64,000 bases of DNA from an uncultured Pseudomonas sp. (GTDB lineage Bacteria; Pseudomonadota; Gammaproteobacteria; Pseudomonadales; Pseudomonadaceae): NCBI GenBank assembly GCA_943912755.1, contig CALTWF010000016.1:1-64000 (forward strand), read 5' to 3'. The notes under the pieces are model-generated. The model worked only from the letters and a program-made list of their open reading frames with translations, did not search any database and was not told the DNA's origin. Below, piece after piece: positions 26,033-35,216 of this stretch. Within the stretch, counting starts at the first letter, position 1. Every line of letters begins with the position of its first letter. The translations under genes were made by a program, and so were the position numbers.

Positions 26033-26351
26033 GATGTTGCTCCTTGCGCCAGAACGCCGGTGAAACGGGGCTTTGCGTGATTCCCCTTCGCCATCAGAGC
26101 ATCGTCAAGAGTTAACACCTGAGCAAATGTAAGAAAGCATTAACCCGAAAGTGATAACGGAAAGCCGCCGCCAATAAGCCGTTGTTTTCAAAACGTGACG
26201 CAGGTCACAGTGAAAATTTTCCGGTGGCGTAATGGCGTTTTGTCCTAGCTGGACTACCGTCAAATAGCGAAATAGTTACTTCCAAATATGTATTTTGAGC
26301 CTGTTAACAAGAAGTCACGGGCTGCGGCGATGGGGCAGGGAGGGGCCGAGC
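26033..26351. promoter_or_regulatory. Divergent control region flp / rcpC
   Basis: About 319 bases, AT-rich compared with the flanks (for example TTAACACC, AAAATTTTCC, AATAGTTAC, AAATATGTATTTTGAG), between the divergent flp and rcpC starts. It must carry both promoters. A small dyad GTCC-TAGCT-GGAC lies at 26242-26254 and might be an operator. GGGAGGGG lies 6-7 bases before the rcpC ATG. No consensus PprB site is known to me, so none is called. Confidence 0.5.
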
Positions 26352-27281
26352 ATGAGCAGTCGCATCACGTTGATTCTGGCCGGACTGTTTCTCTTGGGGG
26401 CAATCATCGCCGGTTACTGGGGCCTGGTCCTCAGCAAGCAGCCCGAGCCATCCGCACCTGCGCCGCAACCGGCGGTCCAGCCGGTGACCCAGGCGGTCAA
26501 TACGGCCCAGGACGAACTGCGCAAACCGGTGGTGGTGCTGCGCCGCGACGTCCCCGCCAACCAGCCGCTGAGCAATGACGATCTCGCCGTGGAGCGCCTG
26601 CTGGTGGCGCCGGCCGGCAGTTTCCAGACCCTTGAACAGGTCGCCGGGCGTACCCCCTGGCGCGACCTGCCAGCCGGCACCTGGCTGGAGGAAAGCAGCT
26701 TCGAGGCCGGTGGCCCGCTGGCCCGCATGATCGAACCCGGCGAGCGCGCCCTGACCCTGGGCGTCGACGAGGTCAGTGGTGCCGGTGGCCATCTGCGCCC
26801 TGGCGACTATGTCGATGTCCTGGTGTACCTGCGTGAGGAAACCGACAACCCCCTGGCCAGCGCCCAGGTGATAGTTCCGGCCCTGCGCTTGCTCAGCGTT
26901 GGCCAGCAGATCGGCCTGGCCCGCGACGGGCTGCCCGCCGAGCCGGTCGACCCCGACCCCAAGGCCCGCGAGGAAAAACGCCGCAACCCGCCGCGCACCG
27001 TGGTGGTCGCGGTGCCCGAGGCTCTGGCCAGCCGCCTGACCCTTGCCGCCCAGGCCGGCAGCCTGCGCCTGGCGGTGCGCAGCGCCGAGGAGAAACTGCT
27101 GGCGCGTTTCTGGGCCGACCCGAAAACCAGCATCCGCGCCGTCGAGGACGCCAGCCGCCAGCTGTATCGCTTCAACCAGCTGGCCATGACGTCGCCGGCG
27201 CCGACTCGGGTCGCCGGCCCTGTGCCGAAGCGCGGCATCGAGATCATTCGCGGCGCGCAGTCGCCCGAGCCCCTTAACTGA
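26352..27281 (+). CDS. rcpC: Flp pilus assembly protein RcpC/CpaB
   Basis: Periplasmic component of the Tad secretin complex, 309 aa. An N-terminal membrane/signal segment (ITLILAGLFLLGAIIAGYWG) is followed by a Pro/Gln-rich linker. Then comes a SAF-type domain (VVVLRRDVPANQPLSNDDL) and the RcpC domain with LTLGVDEVSGAGGHLRPGDYVDV. The ATG at 26352 has a strong GGAGGGG site; an in-frame ATG 57 bases upstream lacks one. It is the first gene of the long tad operon. Confidence 0.93.
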   Translation: MSSRITLILAGLFLLGAIIAGYWGLVLSKQPEPSAPAPQPAVQPVTQAVNTAQDELRKPVVVLRRDVPANQPLSNDDLAVERLLVAPAGSFQTLEQVAGRTPWRDLPAGTWLEESSFEAGGPLARMIEPGERALTLGVDEVSGAGGHLRPGDYVDVLVYLREETDNPLASAQVIVPALRLLSVGQQIGLARDGLPAEPVDPDPKAREEKRRNPPRTVVVAVPEALASRLTLAAQAGSLRLAVRSAEEKLLARFWADPKTSIRAVEDASRQLYRFNQLAMTSPAPTRVAGPVPKRGIEIIRGAQSPEPLN

Positions 27282-27302
27282 CCGAGCAAGGATGCCCCTT
27301 CG

Positions 27303-28547
27303 ATGAACATCGGTTCTTCGCGGATTTCCTCCTACACCCTGATGGCTGCCTTGCTGGCGCTGCTGCCGCTCGGCCAGGTGCAGGCGGCTGCCAAGGGTTG
27401 CGCCAGGTTGCCGCCGGTGCCCGCCACCCTCGAGATCGACCAGGGCCTGCAGCAGGAGGTGCGCCTGCCGGTGGGCATCAGTCGTGCAGCGGTGGGCGAC
27501 CCCAAGGTCGCCGACGTGCATGCGGTCGGCAACGAGGCCGTATTGCTCACTGCCATGGGTCCGGGCGCCACCAGCCTGAGCCTGTGGACCGCCTGTTCGA
27601 GCACGCCGCGCCAGACCATGGTGTTCGTCCGCGGGCGGGCCTCGGCGGACATGGCCCAGGTACCGACGTCGATGGAAGCCGAACTGCCCATGCAGATCCA
27701 GGCCGACATCCGTTTCGTCGAGGTCAGCCGGACCAAGCTCAAGGAGGCCGGTGCGCGCTTGTTCTTCAAGGGCTCCAACAGTTCGCTGATCGGCTCGCCA
27801 GGCACCGTGCCGAGCACCAATGTCTCGCCGGGCAACGTACCGGTGACCACGCCGCTGATTCCACTCGACAACAGCGCCTTCAACATCGTCTGGGGTGGCG
27901 GCAGCAGCCGCTTCCTCGCTGCCATCAACGCCCTGGAGAACACCGGCTTCGCCTACACCCTGGCGCGGCCGAGCCTGGTGGTGCTGAGTGGCATGACCGC
28001 GAGTTTCCTGGCCGGCGGCGAAATTCCCATCCCGGTGCCCAGCAGTGGTAGCGACAGCCTCGCAATCGAGTACAAGGAGTTCGGTGTGCGTCTGGCGCTG
28101 TCGCCCACGGTGGTCAGCCGCGACCGTATCAACCTCAAGGTCGCCCCTGAGGTCAGCGAGCTGGACTACACCAACGGGGTGCAGATTTCCGGGGTCACGG
28201 TGCCTGCGTTGAAGGTCCGGCGTACCGATACCAGCATCTCCCTCGCCGACGGCGAAAGCTTCGTGATCAGTGGCCTGATCAACAGCAGCAATCGCTCCGC
28301 GGTGGACAAGTTTCCCGGACTTGGCGACATCCCCATTCTCGGCGCGTTCTTCCGTCAGTCCTCGGTGCAGCGCGAGGAAACCGAACTGCTGATGGTCGTC
28401 ACGCCGCATCTGGTCCGGCCGCTGGCGGCCAATGCGCAACTGCCCGAACTGCCGGGCGAGCGCCTGCGCACCTACGACCCGAGCTGGGGCCGGCTGTTCT
28501 TCCTGGAAAACGGCGACTTCGATCGCAAGAGTGGGTTATCCCGATGA
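27303..28547 (+). CDS. rcpA: Tad secretin RcpA/CpaC
   Basis: Outer-membrane channel for the Flp pilus, 414 aa. A cleavable signal ends near GQVQA. An N-terminal BON-like/N0 domain (EVRLPVGISRAAVGDPKVADV) is followed by the secretin domain with LADGESFVISGLI and the signature KFPGLGDIPILGAFF before the terminal TELLMVVTPHLV. It overlaps tadZ by 4 bases (ATGA), consistent with coupled translation. Confidence 0.95.
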   Translation: MNIGSSRISSYTLMAALLALLPLGQVQAAAKGCARLPPVPATLEIDQGLQQEVRLPVGISRAAVGDPKVADVHAVGNEAVLLTAMGPGATSLSLWTACSSTPRQTMVFVRGRASADMAQVPTSMEAELPMQIQADIRFVEVSRTKLKEAGARLFFKGSNSSLIGSPGTVPSTNVSPGNVPVTTPLIPLDNSAFNIVWGGGSSRFLAAINALENTGFAYTLARPSLVVLSGMTASFLAGGEIPIPVPSSGSDSLAIEYKEFGVRLALSPTVVSRDRINLKVAPEVSELDYTNGVQISGVTVPALKVRRTDTSISLADGESFVISGLINSSNRSAVDKFPGLGDIPILGAFFRQSSVQREETELLMVVTPHLVRPLAANAQLPELPGERLRTYDPSWGRLFFLENGDFDRKSGLSR

Positions 28548-29743
28548 GCGAGAGCCTGAGCCAGACCTTTCTGGCGATCACCCGCAACGATGGCGACCTG
28601 CAATGGCTACAGTCGGCCCTGACGCCGCTGGGCCAGGTGGTCGGTGCCGGCAGCGGCAGCCTCGACGAGTTGCTGGCGCTGGTCGACGTGACCTTTGCCA
28701 ACCTGCTGTTCGTCGGCCTCGACCGCGAGCATCTGGTCAACCAGTGCGCGTTGATCGAAGGGGTGCTGGAGGCCAAGCCGATGCTGGCCATCGTGGCCCT
28801 CGGCGACGGCATGGACAACCAGCTGGTACTCAACGCCATGCGCGCCGGCGCGCGCGACTTCGTGCCCTACGGCTCGCGCTCCAGCGAGGTGGCCGGGCTG
28901 GTCCGGCGCCTGGGCAAGCGCCTGCCGCCGGTGACCACCAACCCTCATCTCGGTGGCCTGACCGTGCTCTATGGCACCCAATGCGGCTCCGATGGCGCGC
29001 TGCTGACCGTGCACCTGGGCCAGGTGGTGCAAAAGAGCGGGCAGCAGACCCTGCTGCTCGATCTCGGCCTGCCCCGTGGCGATAGCCTGGCGTTGCTCGG
29101 GGTGGAGGCGTCGTTCCATTTCGGCGATGCCCTGCGCCACCTGCGCCGCCTCGACAGCACTCTGATCGACAGCGCCTTTCCCAGTGACGGCCATGGCCTG
29201 CGCCTGCTCGCCTATGCCCCCGGCGACGAGCCGCTGGAGCGCACCAGCGCCGCCGAGCTGTACATGCTGCTCAGCGCCCTGCGCCAGCACTTCCAGCACA
29301 TCGTGGTGAACCTCACCGGGCAGGCCGATTGCGAGGCGTTGCGCACCTTTGTCAGCCACTGCGACAAGCTGATCTGGTACACCGACCAGAACGTCATCGA
29401 GTGCCGGCGCAACCTGGAAGTGCTGAATACCTGGCGGGAAAAGGGCATGAACCTGGAGCACGCCAAGCTGCTGGTCGACCGTTACCTGCGCAGCGTGATC
29501 CCGGACGCCGAAGCCCTCGGCAAGCGCTTTGCCTTGCCGGTGTTGAGCGAGCTGCCGGCGAGCACCGAGGTACGCCTGAATTCGCGCAACCAGGGCCTGA
29601 GCCTGTTCGAACTGGCACCGCGGGACAGCCTGACCCAGGGCCTCAAGACCCTGGGCGAGCGCCTGGCGCGGCGCTCGGAAAACATCAAGCCGAAGTCCGA
29701 TAGCTGGCTCAGCCGGCTCTGGGGCAGCAAGCATGAGCAGTGA
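28544..29743 (+). CDS. tadZ: Tad localisation protein TadZ (CpaE-like, ParA/MinD fold)
   Basis: Cytoplasmic protein of 399 aa thought to place the Tad machine, often at a pole. The N-terminal part (about 1-130) is a receiver-like domain without a full acidic site; the C-terminal part has the ParA/MinD fold. At the P-loop position the sequence is YGTQCGSDGA (143-152), so the usual GK(S/T) lysine is missing and ATP hydrolysis is doubtful; atypical P-loops are known in TadZ. It overlaps both neighbours (4 and 11 bases). Confidence 0.92.
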   Translation: MSESLSQTFLAITRNDGDLQWLQSALTPLGQVVGAGSGSLDELLALVDVTFANLLFVGLDREHLVNQCALIEGVLEAKPMLAIVALGDGMDNQLVLNAMRAGARDFVPYGSRSSEVAGLVRRLGKRLPPVTTNPHLGGLTVLYGTQCGSDGALLTVHLGQVVQKSGQQTLLLDLGLPRGDSLALLGVEASFHFGDALRHLRRLDSTLIDSAFPSDGHGLRLLAYAPGDEPLERTSAAELYMLLSALRQHFQHIVVNLTGQADCEALRTFVSHCDKLIWYTDQNVIECRRNLEVLNTWREKGMNLEHAKLLVDRYLRSVIPDAEALGKRFALPVLSELPASTEVRLNSRNQGLSLFELAPRDSLTQGLKTLGERLARRSENIKPKSDSWLSRLWGSKHEQ

Positions 29744-31001
29744 CGAACTGTTCGGTGGCCCCCGGCACAACCTCGGTTCCGATCCGCAGGCGCTCAAGCG
29801 CGCCTTGCACCGCTACATCATCGACGCCATCGAAGACTCCGGGCGCAACCTGCTGGAGGGTTCGCGCCCGGCGCTGGCGCAGTTCGTCGTCGAGCAGGTC
29901 GGCGAATACATCGCCCGCCTGCACCTGGCGCTGTCGCGCTACGAAATGGAGCGCATGGCCGAGGAACTGGTGGACGAACTCACCGGTTTCGGCCCGCTGG
30001 AAGTGCTGCTGCGCGACACCAGCGTCACCGAGATCCTGGTCAACGGCCCGTTCCGCGTGTTCGTCGAGCGGGCCGGCGTGTTGCACCAGACCGACCTGCG
30101 CTTCATCGATTCGCACCATGTCGAGCGGGTCATGCAGCGCATCCTCGCGCCGCTGGGCCGGCGCCTGGACGAGTCGTCGCCGATGGTTGACGCGCGCATG
30201 CCCGACGGCAGCCGGGTCAACGCCATCATCCCGCCGGTGGCGCTGGACGGGCCGTGCCTGTCGATCCGCAAATTCCGCAAGGACATGCTCAAGAGCGCCG
30301 ACCTGCTGGCGACCCGGGCCATCGACCCGGCGATCCTCGAATTCTTCGAAAACGCCGTGGGCAAGCGCTGCAATATCCTCGTCAGCGGCGGTACCGGCAC
30401 CGGCAAGACCACCCTGCTGAACATCCTCAGCCAGTTGATCAGCCCCCGCGAGCGCCTGGTCACCATCGAGGACGTCGCCGAGCTGCAACTCGATCACCCC
30501 CATGTGGTGCGCCTGGAAACCCGCCCGCCGAATGCCGAGGGCCATGGCGAGATCAAGGCCAGCGAGCTGATCCGCAATGCCCTGCGCATGCGCCCGGACC
30601 GCATCCTGCTTGGCGAGATCCGCGGCGTCGAGGTGATCGACGTACTGACCGCGATGAACACCGGCCATGACGGCTCGATGAGCACGGTGCACGCCAACAC
30701 CGCCCAGGACGCGCTGCTGCGCCTGGAAACCCTGGTCGGCCTGACCGGGCGCCAGGTCGCGGAAAAGACCCTGCGGCAGATGATCTGCGCCGCCCTCGAC
30801 GTGGTCATCCAGCTGACCCGCCTGCCCGATGGCCGCCGCTGCATCAGCGAGGTGCTGGAGGTGGTCGGCCTGCGCGACGACGTGTACGTCACCAATACCC
30901 TGTTCCGCTTCGACCGCCGTGGTGGTGGTGGCTTCGTGCGCGAGGCGATCAATCCGGCCGGGGACAAACTGCGCCGCGAACACTCGGAGCCGGCGCCATG
31001 A
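29733..31001 (+). CDS. tadA: Tad pilus assembly ATPase TadA (CpaF family)
   Basis: Hexameric secretion ATPase of the VirB11/GspE superfamily, 422 aa. The Walker A motif GGTGTGKTT is at 219-227. An Asp/Glu box ERLVTIEDVAELQL, a Walker B-type stretch RPDRILLGEIRG and a His box GHDGSMSTVHANT follow in the normal order. It powers Flp assembly and possibly retraction. It overlaps tadZ by 11 bases and tadB by 4. Confidence 0.96.
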   Translation: MSSDELFGGPRHNLGSDPQALKRALHRYIIDAIEDSGRNLLEGSRPALAQFVVEQVGEYIARLHLALSRYEMERMAEELVDELTGFGPLEVLLRDTSVTEILVNGPFRVFVERAGVLHQTDLRFIDSHHVERVMQRILAPLGRRLDESSPMVDARMPDGSRVNAIIPPVALDGPCLSIRKFRKDMLKSADLLATRAIDPAILEFFENAVGKRCNILVSGGTGTGKTTLLNILSQLISPRERLVTIEDVAELQLDHPHVVRLETRPPNAEGHGEIKASELIRNALRMRPDRILLGEIRGVEVIDVLTAMNTGHDGSMSTVHANTAQDALLRLETLVGLTGRQVAEKTLRQMICAALDVVIQLTRLPDGRRCISEVLEVVGLRDDVYVTNTLFRFDRRGGGGFVREAINPAGDKLRREHSEPAP

Positions 31002-31879
31002 TTGGCCTGGCTCTCGGCCTGATCGGCCTGGCCCTGCTGGCGGCTTCGGTGGGGCTGTTCTACAACGGCGTGCGCAAATCCGCTGCCGAGCGCACCTTGC
31101 AACGCCTCGGCCAGCAGCCCGAGCCGGTCGTGGCCGAGGCGCCGGTGCGCGGCTCGCTGGAGTTGCTGTTGCTGCGCGCCGGATTCGACCGCCGGGGCGA
31201 CCGCTTCATGTTGTGGGGGGCGGCCTGGCTGCTGCTGATCGCCCTGGCCGGCAGCCTGACGGGCTGGGTCGGGGCGGCGATGATGGTGGTGCTCGGCCCG
31301 CTGCTGTGGCGCCTGTACATGAGCTGGCGCTATCACCGCCGGTTGCGCCGGATGATCGAGCAACTGCCCACCTTGCTGGACCACGCGGTGCGCAGCCTGA
31401 AGGCCGGGCGTACCTTGAACGATGCCGTACTGGGTGCCGTGGAGGTCAGCGCCGACCCGCTGAAAAGCGCGATGCAGCGGGTGCAGCGCAACGTGCAGAT
31501 GGGCGCCAGTCTCGACGAAGCCCTGCACGACCTTGCCGAGCTGTACGCCCAGGATGAATTCCGCGTGTTCGCCCTGGGGATGCGCATCAACAACCGTTAC
31601 GGCGGCAATGCCAGCGAACTGCTGGAAAACCTGGTCAAGCTGATCCGCGAGCGCGACCAGGGTGCCCGCCAGTTGCGCGCGATGACCGGTGAGACGCGGA
31701 TGACCGCGATGGTCCTGGCCCTGCTGCCGATCGGCATGGTCGGTTATTTCATGGCGGTCAATCCCGGCTACCTGCTGTCGATGTGGGGCAACCACAGCGG
31801 CCAGATGATGCTGCTGGCCGCGTTCATCCTCCAGGTGCTGGGTTGCGTCGCGCTGTGGCGCATGTTGCGGAGTATCTGA
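30998..31879 (+). CDS. tadB: Tad platform protein TadB
   Basis: Inner-membrane GspF-like platform protein, 293 aa. There is an N-terminal membrane segment, a second pair near residues 70-100 (AAWLLLIALAGSLTGWVGAAMMVVLGPLLW), a cytoplasmic GspF domain (LPTLLDHAVRSLKAGRTLNDAV) and two C-terminal helices. Its start overlaps the tadA stop (ATGA) and tadC starts one base after its stop. Confidence 0.94.
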   Translation: MIGLALGLIGLALLAASVGLFYNGVRKSAAERTLQRLGQQPEPVVAEAPVRGSLELLLLRAGFDRRGDRFMLWGAAWLLLIALAGSLTGWVGAAMMVVLGPLLWRLYMSWRYHRRLRRMIEQLPTLLDHAVRSLKAGRTLNDAVLGAVEVSADPLKSAMQRVQRNVQMGASLDEALHDLAELYAQDEFRVFALGMRINNRYGGNASELLENLVKLIRERDQGARQLRAMTGETRMTAMVLALLPIGMVGYFMAVNPGYLLSMWGNHSGQMMLLAAFILQVLGCVALWRMLRSI

Positions 31880-31880
31880 A

Positions 31881-32765
31881 ATGGCCTTGCTGATCAGTGC
31901 CGTGCTGTTCTTCCTGGCGTTTGTGTTCCTGCTCGTGGTGCTGGCCCGGCAGCACCGCCGCGAGCGCCTGATCGCCATGCGCCTGCAAGGGCTGCAGGCC
32001 CAGCCGGTGGACGAGGATGACTGGTTGCAGCGCCTGGGCAACAGCGCCCTGGCGCAGCGCTCGCTGAACCTGGATGGCGAGACCCGCATGCTGCTCGATC
32101 GCATCGGCTGGCGCCGCTCGCGCCAGCGTTCGTTGTTCGCCGCCTTGCAGGTCGGTGTGCCGCTGCTGGGGGCGCTGCTTGCCGTGCTGTTGCAGCAGGT
32201 TGCCTACCCGGACAGCGAGACGCCCTGGTTGCTGCCGGTGTTCGGCCTCGGTATCGGCTACCTGTTGCCCAAGCGCATCCTCGCCTGGTCGGCGGCGGTG
32301 CGGCAGCGCCAGGTCGCCGACGAGGTGTCCAGCTTCATTCCGCTGCTGCGCATCCTCTTCGACTCCGGGCTGGCGGTGGAGCAGAGCCTGCGCATCCTCA
32401 GCGTGGAAGGGCGGGAACTGTTGCCGGTACTGAGCGAAGAGTTGCGCCTGGTCCTGGTCAGGGTCGACTCCGGCCTGGCCCTGGCGCCGGAGCTGGAGCA
32501 GACGGCAAAGCTGCTGTCGGTGGACGAATTCAGCGACACCTGCGTGATTCTTCAGCAACTGCTGACCCAGGGCGGCGGGGCGATGAAGTCGCTGCTGGCG
32601 CTCAAGCAGTTGCTCGACGACCGGCGCCTGACCCGCCTGCAGGAAAGGATTTCGAAAATGTCCGGGAAGATGTCCATCGTCATGATGGTGTTCCTGTTCC
32701 CGGCCTTGTTGATCGTTCTGGCCGGTCCCGGGCTCACCGCCCTGGCCCGGGCGTTCAGTTCCTGA
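31881..32765 (+). CDS. tadC: Tad platform protein TadC
   Basis: Second GspF-domain platform protein, 294 aa, paralogous to TadB. It has an N-terminal membrane helix (ISAVLFFLAFVFLLVVLA), a central helix pair, the GspF core (SSFIPLLRILFDSGLAVEQSL) and a terminal membrane helix (IVMMVFLFPALLIVLAGPGL). It pairs with TadB to form the inner-membrane base on which TadA acts. Confidence 0.94.
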   Translation: MALLISAVLFFLAFVFLLVVLARQHRRERLIAMRLQGLQAQPVDEDDWLQRLGNSALAQRSLNLDGETRMLLDRIGWRRSRQRSLFAALQVGVPLLGALLAVLLQQVAYPDSETPWLLPVFGLGIGYLLPKRILAWSAAVRQRQVADEVSSFIPLLRILFDSGLAVEQSLRILSVEGRELLPVLSEELRLVLVRVDSGLALAPELEQTAKLLSVDEFSDTCVILQQLLTQGGGAMKSLLALKQLLDDRRLTRLQERISKMSGKMSIVMMVFLFPALLIVLAGPGLTALARAFSS

Positions 32766-32781
32766 AAGGGGGGAGAGGCGC

Positions 32782-33462
32782 ATGAAAGTGGCGGGATTGA
32801 TCTTCGGTGCGCTGCTGTTGAGTGGCTGCGCCGGTCAGAATGGCGCGCCCTGGCTGGCGCTGTCGGGCAGCCCCGGTAGTTGCGCCAAGCCGGACTCCTC
32901 GCAGGAGCTGGCGTTGAGCATGGCCGATGAAATGTTCGCCGACGGGCGCCCCCATGCCAGCCTCGCGCACCTGGAGGAAATGCCGGCCAACCTGGTCCAG
33001 GTGCGTATCCGCAAGGCCAAGATCCTGCGCCTGATCGGCAGCGCCGAGGCCGAGCCGCTGTACCGCGGCCTGCTCGGCACCTGCATGGGCGCCGAGGCGG
33101 AGCATGGCCTGGGCCAGCTGGCCGCCGACCGGGGCGATGACGTCCAGGCACGCCAGCACCTGATGCGTGCTGCGCGCCTGGCGCCCACCGACGAGAAGAT
33201 CCGCAACGACCTGGGGGTGGTCTATCTGAAGATGGGCGAGCTGGAAAAGGCCCGCTTCGAATTCCTCACCGCCATCGAACTCAAGGACGACCGTCTTGCC
33301 GCGGTCAATCTGGTCACCCTGTTGCTGTACCAGGACAAATGGCAGCAGGCCGCCGACCTGGTCAGCCGCCTTGGGCTGAGCGCCGCGCAGTTCAGCGAAG
33401 CCCAGTCGCGTGCCGAGCAACTCAAGCCTGGCGGCGCGCAGCCGCCCCGGAGTCCGTCATGA
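32782..33462 (+). CDS. tadD: Tad TPR lipoprotein TadD
   Basis: Lipoprotein of 226 aa with tetratricopeptide repeats, thought to act as pilotin or assembly factor for the RcpA secretin. The signal MKVAGLIFGALLLSGC sets the lipidated Cys16. TPR-like helices span about 45-200 (for example APTDEKIRNDLGVVYLKMGE). Its stop overlaps the next start by 4 bases. Confidence 0.93.
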   Translation: MKVAGLIFGALLLSGCAGQNGAPWLALSGSPGSCAKPDSSQELALSMADEMFADGRPHASLAHLEEMPANLVQVRIRKAKILRLIGSAEAEPLYRGLLGTCMGAEAEHGLGQLAADRGDDVQARQHLMRAARLAPTDEKIRNDLGVVYLKMGELEKARFEFLTAIELKDDRLAAVNLVTLLLYQDKWQQAADLVSRLGLSAAQFSEAQSRAEQLKPGGAQPPRSPS

Positions 33463-33734
33463 ACAGCCGCATTCTTGCCCTGACCCTGCTTGCCAGCCTG
33501 CCCCTGGGCGCCAGCGCCATGCCGCCCGGGCCCTCGTCCAAGGCCCAGCTCACCACCGAAACCTGGCTGCAATTGCAGCCCCGCGGCCTGCACGCCTCGG
33601 ACAAGCCGCAGGAGGCCACGGCGCGGGAGTACGACAAGGCCATGGAGCGCTGGTTGAAGGCGTATGACTACAAGATTCCGGAGGTCTTCAAGTGGGAGAA
33701 GATGAGTTCCGGGAGTTCGGGGGGCAGTAACTGA
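33459..33734 (+). CDS. DUF3613-like small exported protein
   Basis: A 91-aa protein with a signal peptide (MNSRILALTLLASLPLGASA). It has a conserved core TTETWLQLQPRGLHASDKPQEA and a Ser/Gly-rich tail; it fits the DUF3613 family often found after tadD in Pseudomonas. The ATG overlaps the tadD stop (ATGA), so translation is coupled; the longer upstream frame lies inside tadD and is not used. It occupies the PA4298-like position. Its role in pilus assembly is not known. Confidence 0.8.
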   Translation: MNSRILALTLLASLPLGASAMPPGPSSKAQLTTETWLQLQPRGLHASDKPQEATAREYDKAMERWLKAYDYKIPEVFKWEKMSSGSSGGSN

Positions 33735-34296
33735 CGCTGTGTCGGCTGTGATGGCCTCATCGCTGGCTTGTCGGGGCGCCGAACCGCAACGAGGCCAACG
33801 CGGTCCAGGTGGGAGCCCGCCCAGCCTTTCAGGCTGCGCTGTCGCGCAGAGAACAGTGATTGACGTGGGAGCGAGCTTGCTCGCGAAGGGCCGCAAAGCG
33901 GCCCCAAAGCCATCCACTTCAGAGTGTCAGGCGAGTCGCGTAATCAGGTTTTACGACGGCTGCGCCGCCGTTCGCGAGCAAGCTCGCTCCCACGGAGTTT
34001 ATTTAAATCAACAGGTTACGGTTTGTTTTATGAGAGCTGCTTTAGCTGCGATGGACCGCGCAGCGGTCCCGAAACCTGTCTATCCAATGAGCCTGGAGAA
34101 ACGCGGCAGACTGGGCACTGTGAATCCATGAGGCGGCGTGGTCAGAGGCTCGTGCGGGATGGTTTCGGGACCGCTGGCGCGGTCCATCGCAGCTAAAGCA
34201 GCTCCCACCTGGACCGCGCCGAACTTCAGCCTGGACCTCAATCCGAGATGTGTAGATACCAGTACAGCGATGAGGCCATCAGCAGCGCCACTGCAC
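33735..34296. repeat. Nested REP palindromes between tad operon and pprB
   Basis: This 562-base convergent gap has no gene but four nested inverted pairs. A is TGATGGCCTCATCGCTG at 33749-33765 with its partner at 34265-34281. D is CGCGGTCCAGGTGGGAGC at 33799-33816 with its partner at 34201-34218. Inside D are two side-by-side pairs: B, the TGGGAGCGAGCTTGCTCGCG type, at 33864-33887 and 33971-33994; and C, AGCTGCGATGGACCGCGC and onward, at 34041-34076 and 34161-34197. The layout looks like successive insertions of REP doublets into one another. Confidence 0.85.
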
Positions 34297-35073
34297 TCAG
34301 TGCTCGGTAACCCTCTGCCGCATTCCCGCGCTGTTGGGCGATAGCGCCAGGGCCAGTTGGGTGCGGTTGTGCATGTGGGTCAGGCGCAGTACCTGCGAGA
34401 CATACAGCTTCACCGTGTTTTCGGTAATGCCCAGTTCGCAGGCGATCTGGTAGTTGGTCTTGCCCTGGCCGACCAGCCGGGCGACGTCGAGCTGGCGCGG
34501 CGACAGCGGGGCGAAGATGTTCGGGATGGCCTCGTCCTGCGCCTCGCCTTCCTCTGCGTGTGCCGCACGGGCCGGGGCCTGGGTGCGGGCCTTGTCGAGG
34601 TCCTGGTAGAGGTCGTCGATGGACTCCGCCAGGTACTTCAGCTTCTGGTTCAGATGGCCCAGTTGCTGGTAGTCCTTCTGCCGTGCCAGCAGCACGTTCT
34701 CCTGGCGTTGCAGCCCTTCGAGCAGTTCGCCGAGGTCCACCGGCTTCTGGTAGTAGTCGGCGAAGCCTTCGCGCAGGGCCTTGATCACGTCCTGCTTGTC
34801 GGCACGCCCGGTCAGCATGATGGCTTCGAAGACACGCTCGCCGCCGGCGATGCTTTTCAGCGCCTTGACCAGCTCGATACCGTCGTACTCGGGCATGTTC
34901 AGGTCACACACCACCAGGCCGATCGTCGGGTCGGCCTTGAAGCGCTCGATGGCATTGACACTGGAATGGCAGGGCACGCAACGGTAACCGCTGCTTTCAA
35001 GAAATTCGCAGAGTTCCTCGACGATCAACGGTTGGTCATCGACGACCAGGACTTTGACTTGACTGGTTGGCAT
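34297..35073 (-). CDS. pprB: Response regulator PprB (receiver + LuxR-type HTH)
   Basis: DNA-binding regulator of 258 aa. The receiver has Asp12-Asp13, phospho-acceptor Asp57 in VVCDLNMPEYDG, Thr in MLTG and Lys in YQKPVD. A linker with coiled-coil character (LLEGLQRQENVLLARQ through LAESIDDLYQDL) follows. The C-terminal LuxR/FixJ HTH (about 188-245) contains LSPRQLDVARLVGQGKTNYQ and NTVKLYVSQVL. In P. aeruginosa PprB, with kinase PprA, activates Tad pili and other adhesins. The gene lies downstream of fppA on the same strand, with a 143-base gap. Confidence 0.93.
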   Translation of the reverse strand: MPTSQVKVLVVDDQPLIVEELCEFLESSGYRCVPCHSSVNAIERFKADPTIGLVVCDLNMPEYDGIELVKALKSIAGGERVFEAIMLTGRADKQDVIKALREGFADYYQKPVDLGELLEGLQRQENVLLARQKDYQQLGHLNQKLKYLAESIDDLYQDLDKARTQAPARAAHAEEGEAQDEAIPNIFAPLSPRQLDVARLVGQGKTNYQIACELGITENTVKLYVSQVLRLTHMHNRTQLALALSPNSAGMRQRVTEH

Positions 35074-35216
35074 TTGAATCGCAACTCCATGCTGGCGTGC
35101 CCTCCCTGAATGCTGCCAAGGAGCGGTCCCGGGTCACGGTGGGGCACTAACTAGAAAGTAGTCGCTCTTTTCAATTATTTACAAGGAGTGACGCCCGGTT
35201 CAGACGGCCCAGGCGA

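Noticed and set aside
28544..29743. Frameshift or pseudogene in tadZ
   Set aside because: The missing P-loop lysine is not accompanied by any break; the frame is intact and tightly coupled to both neighbours.
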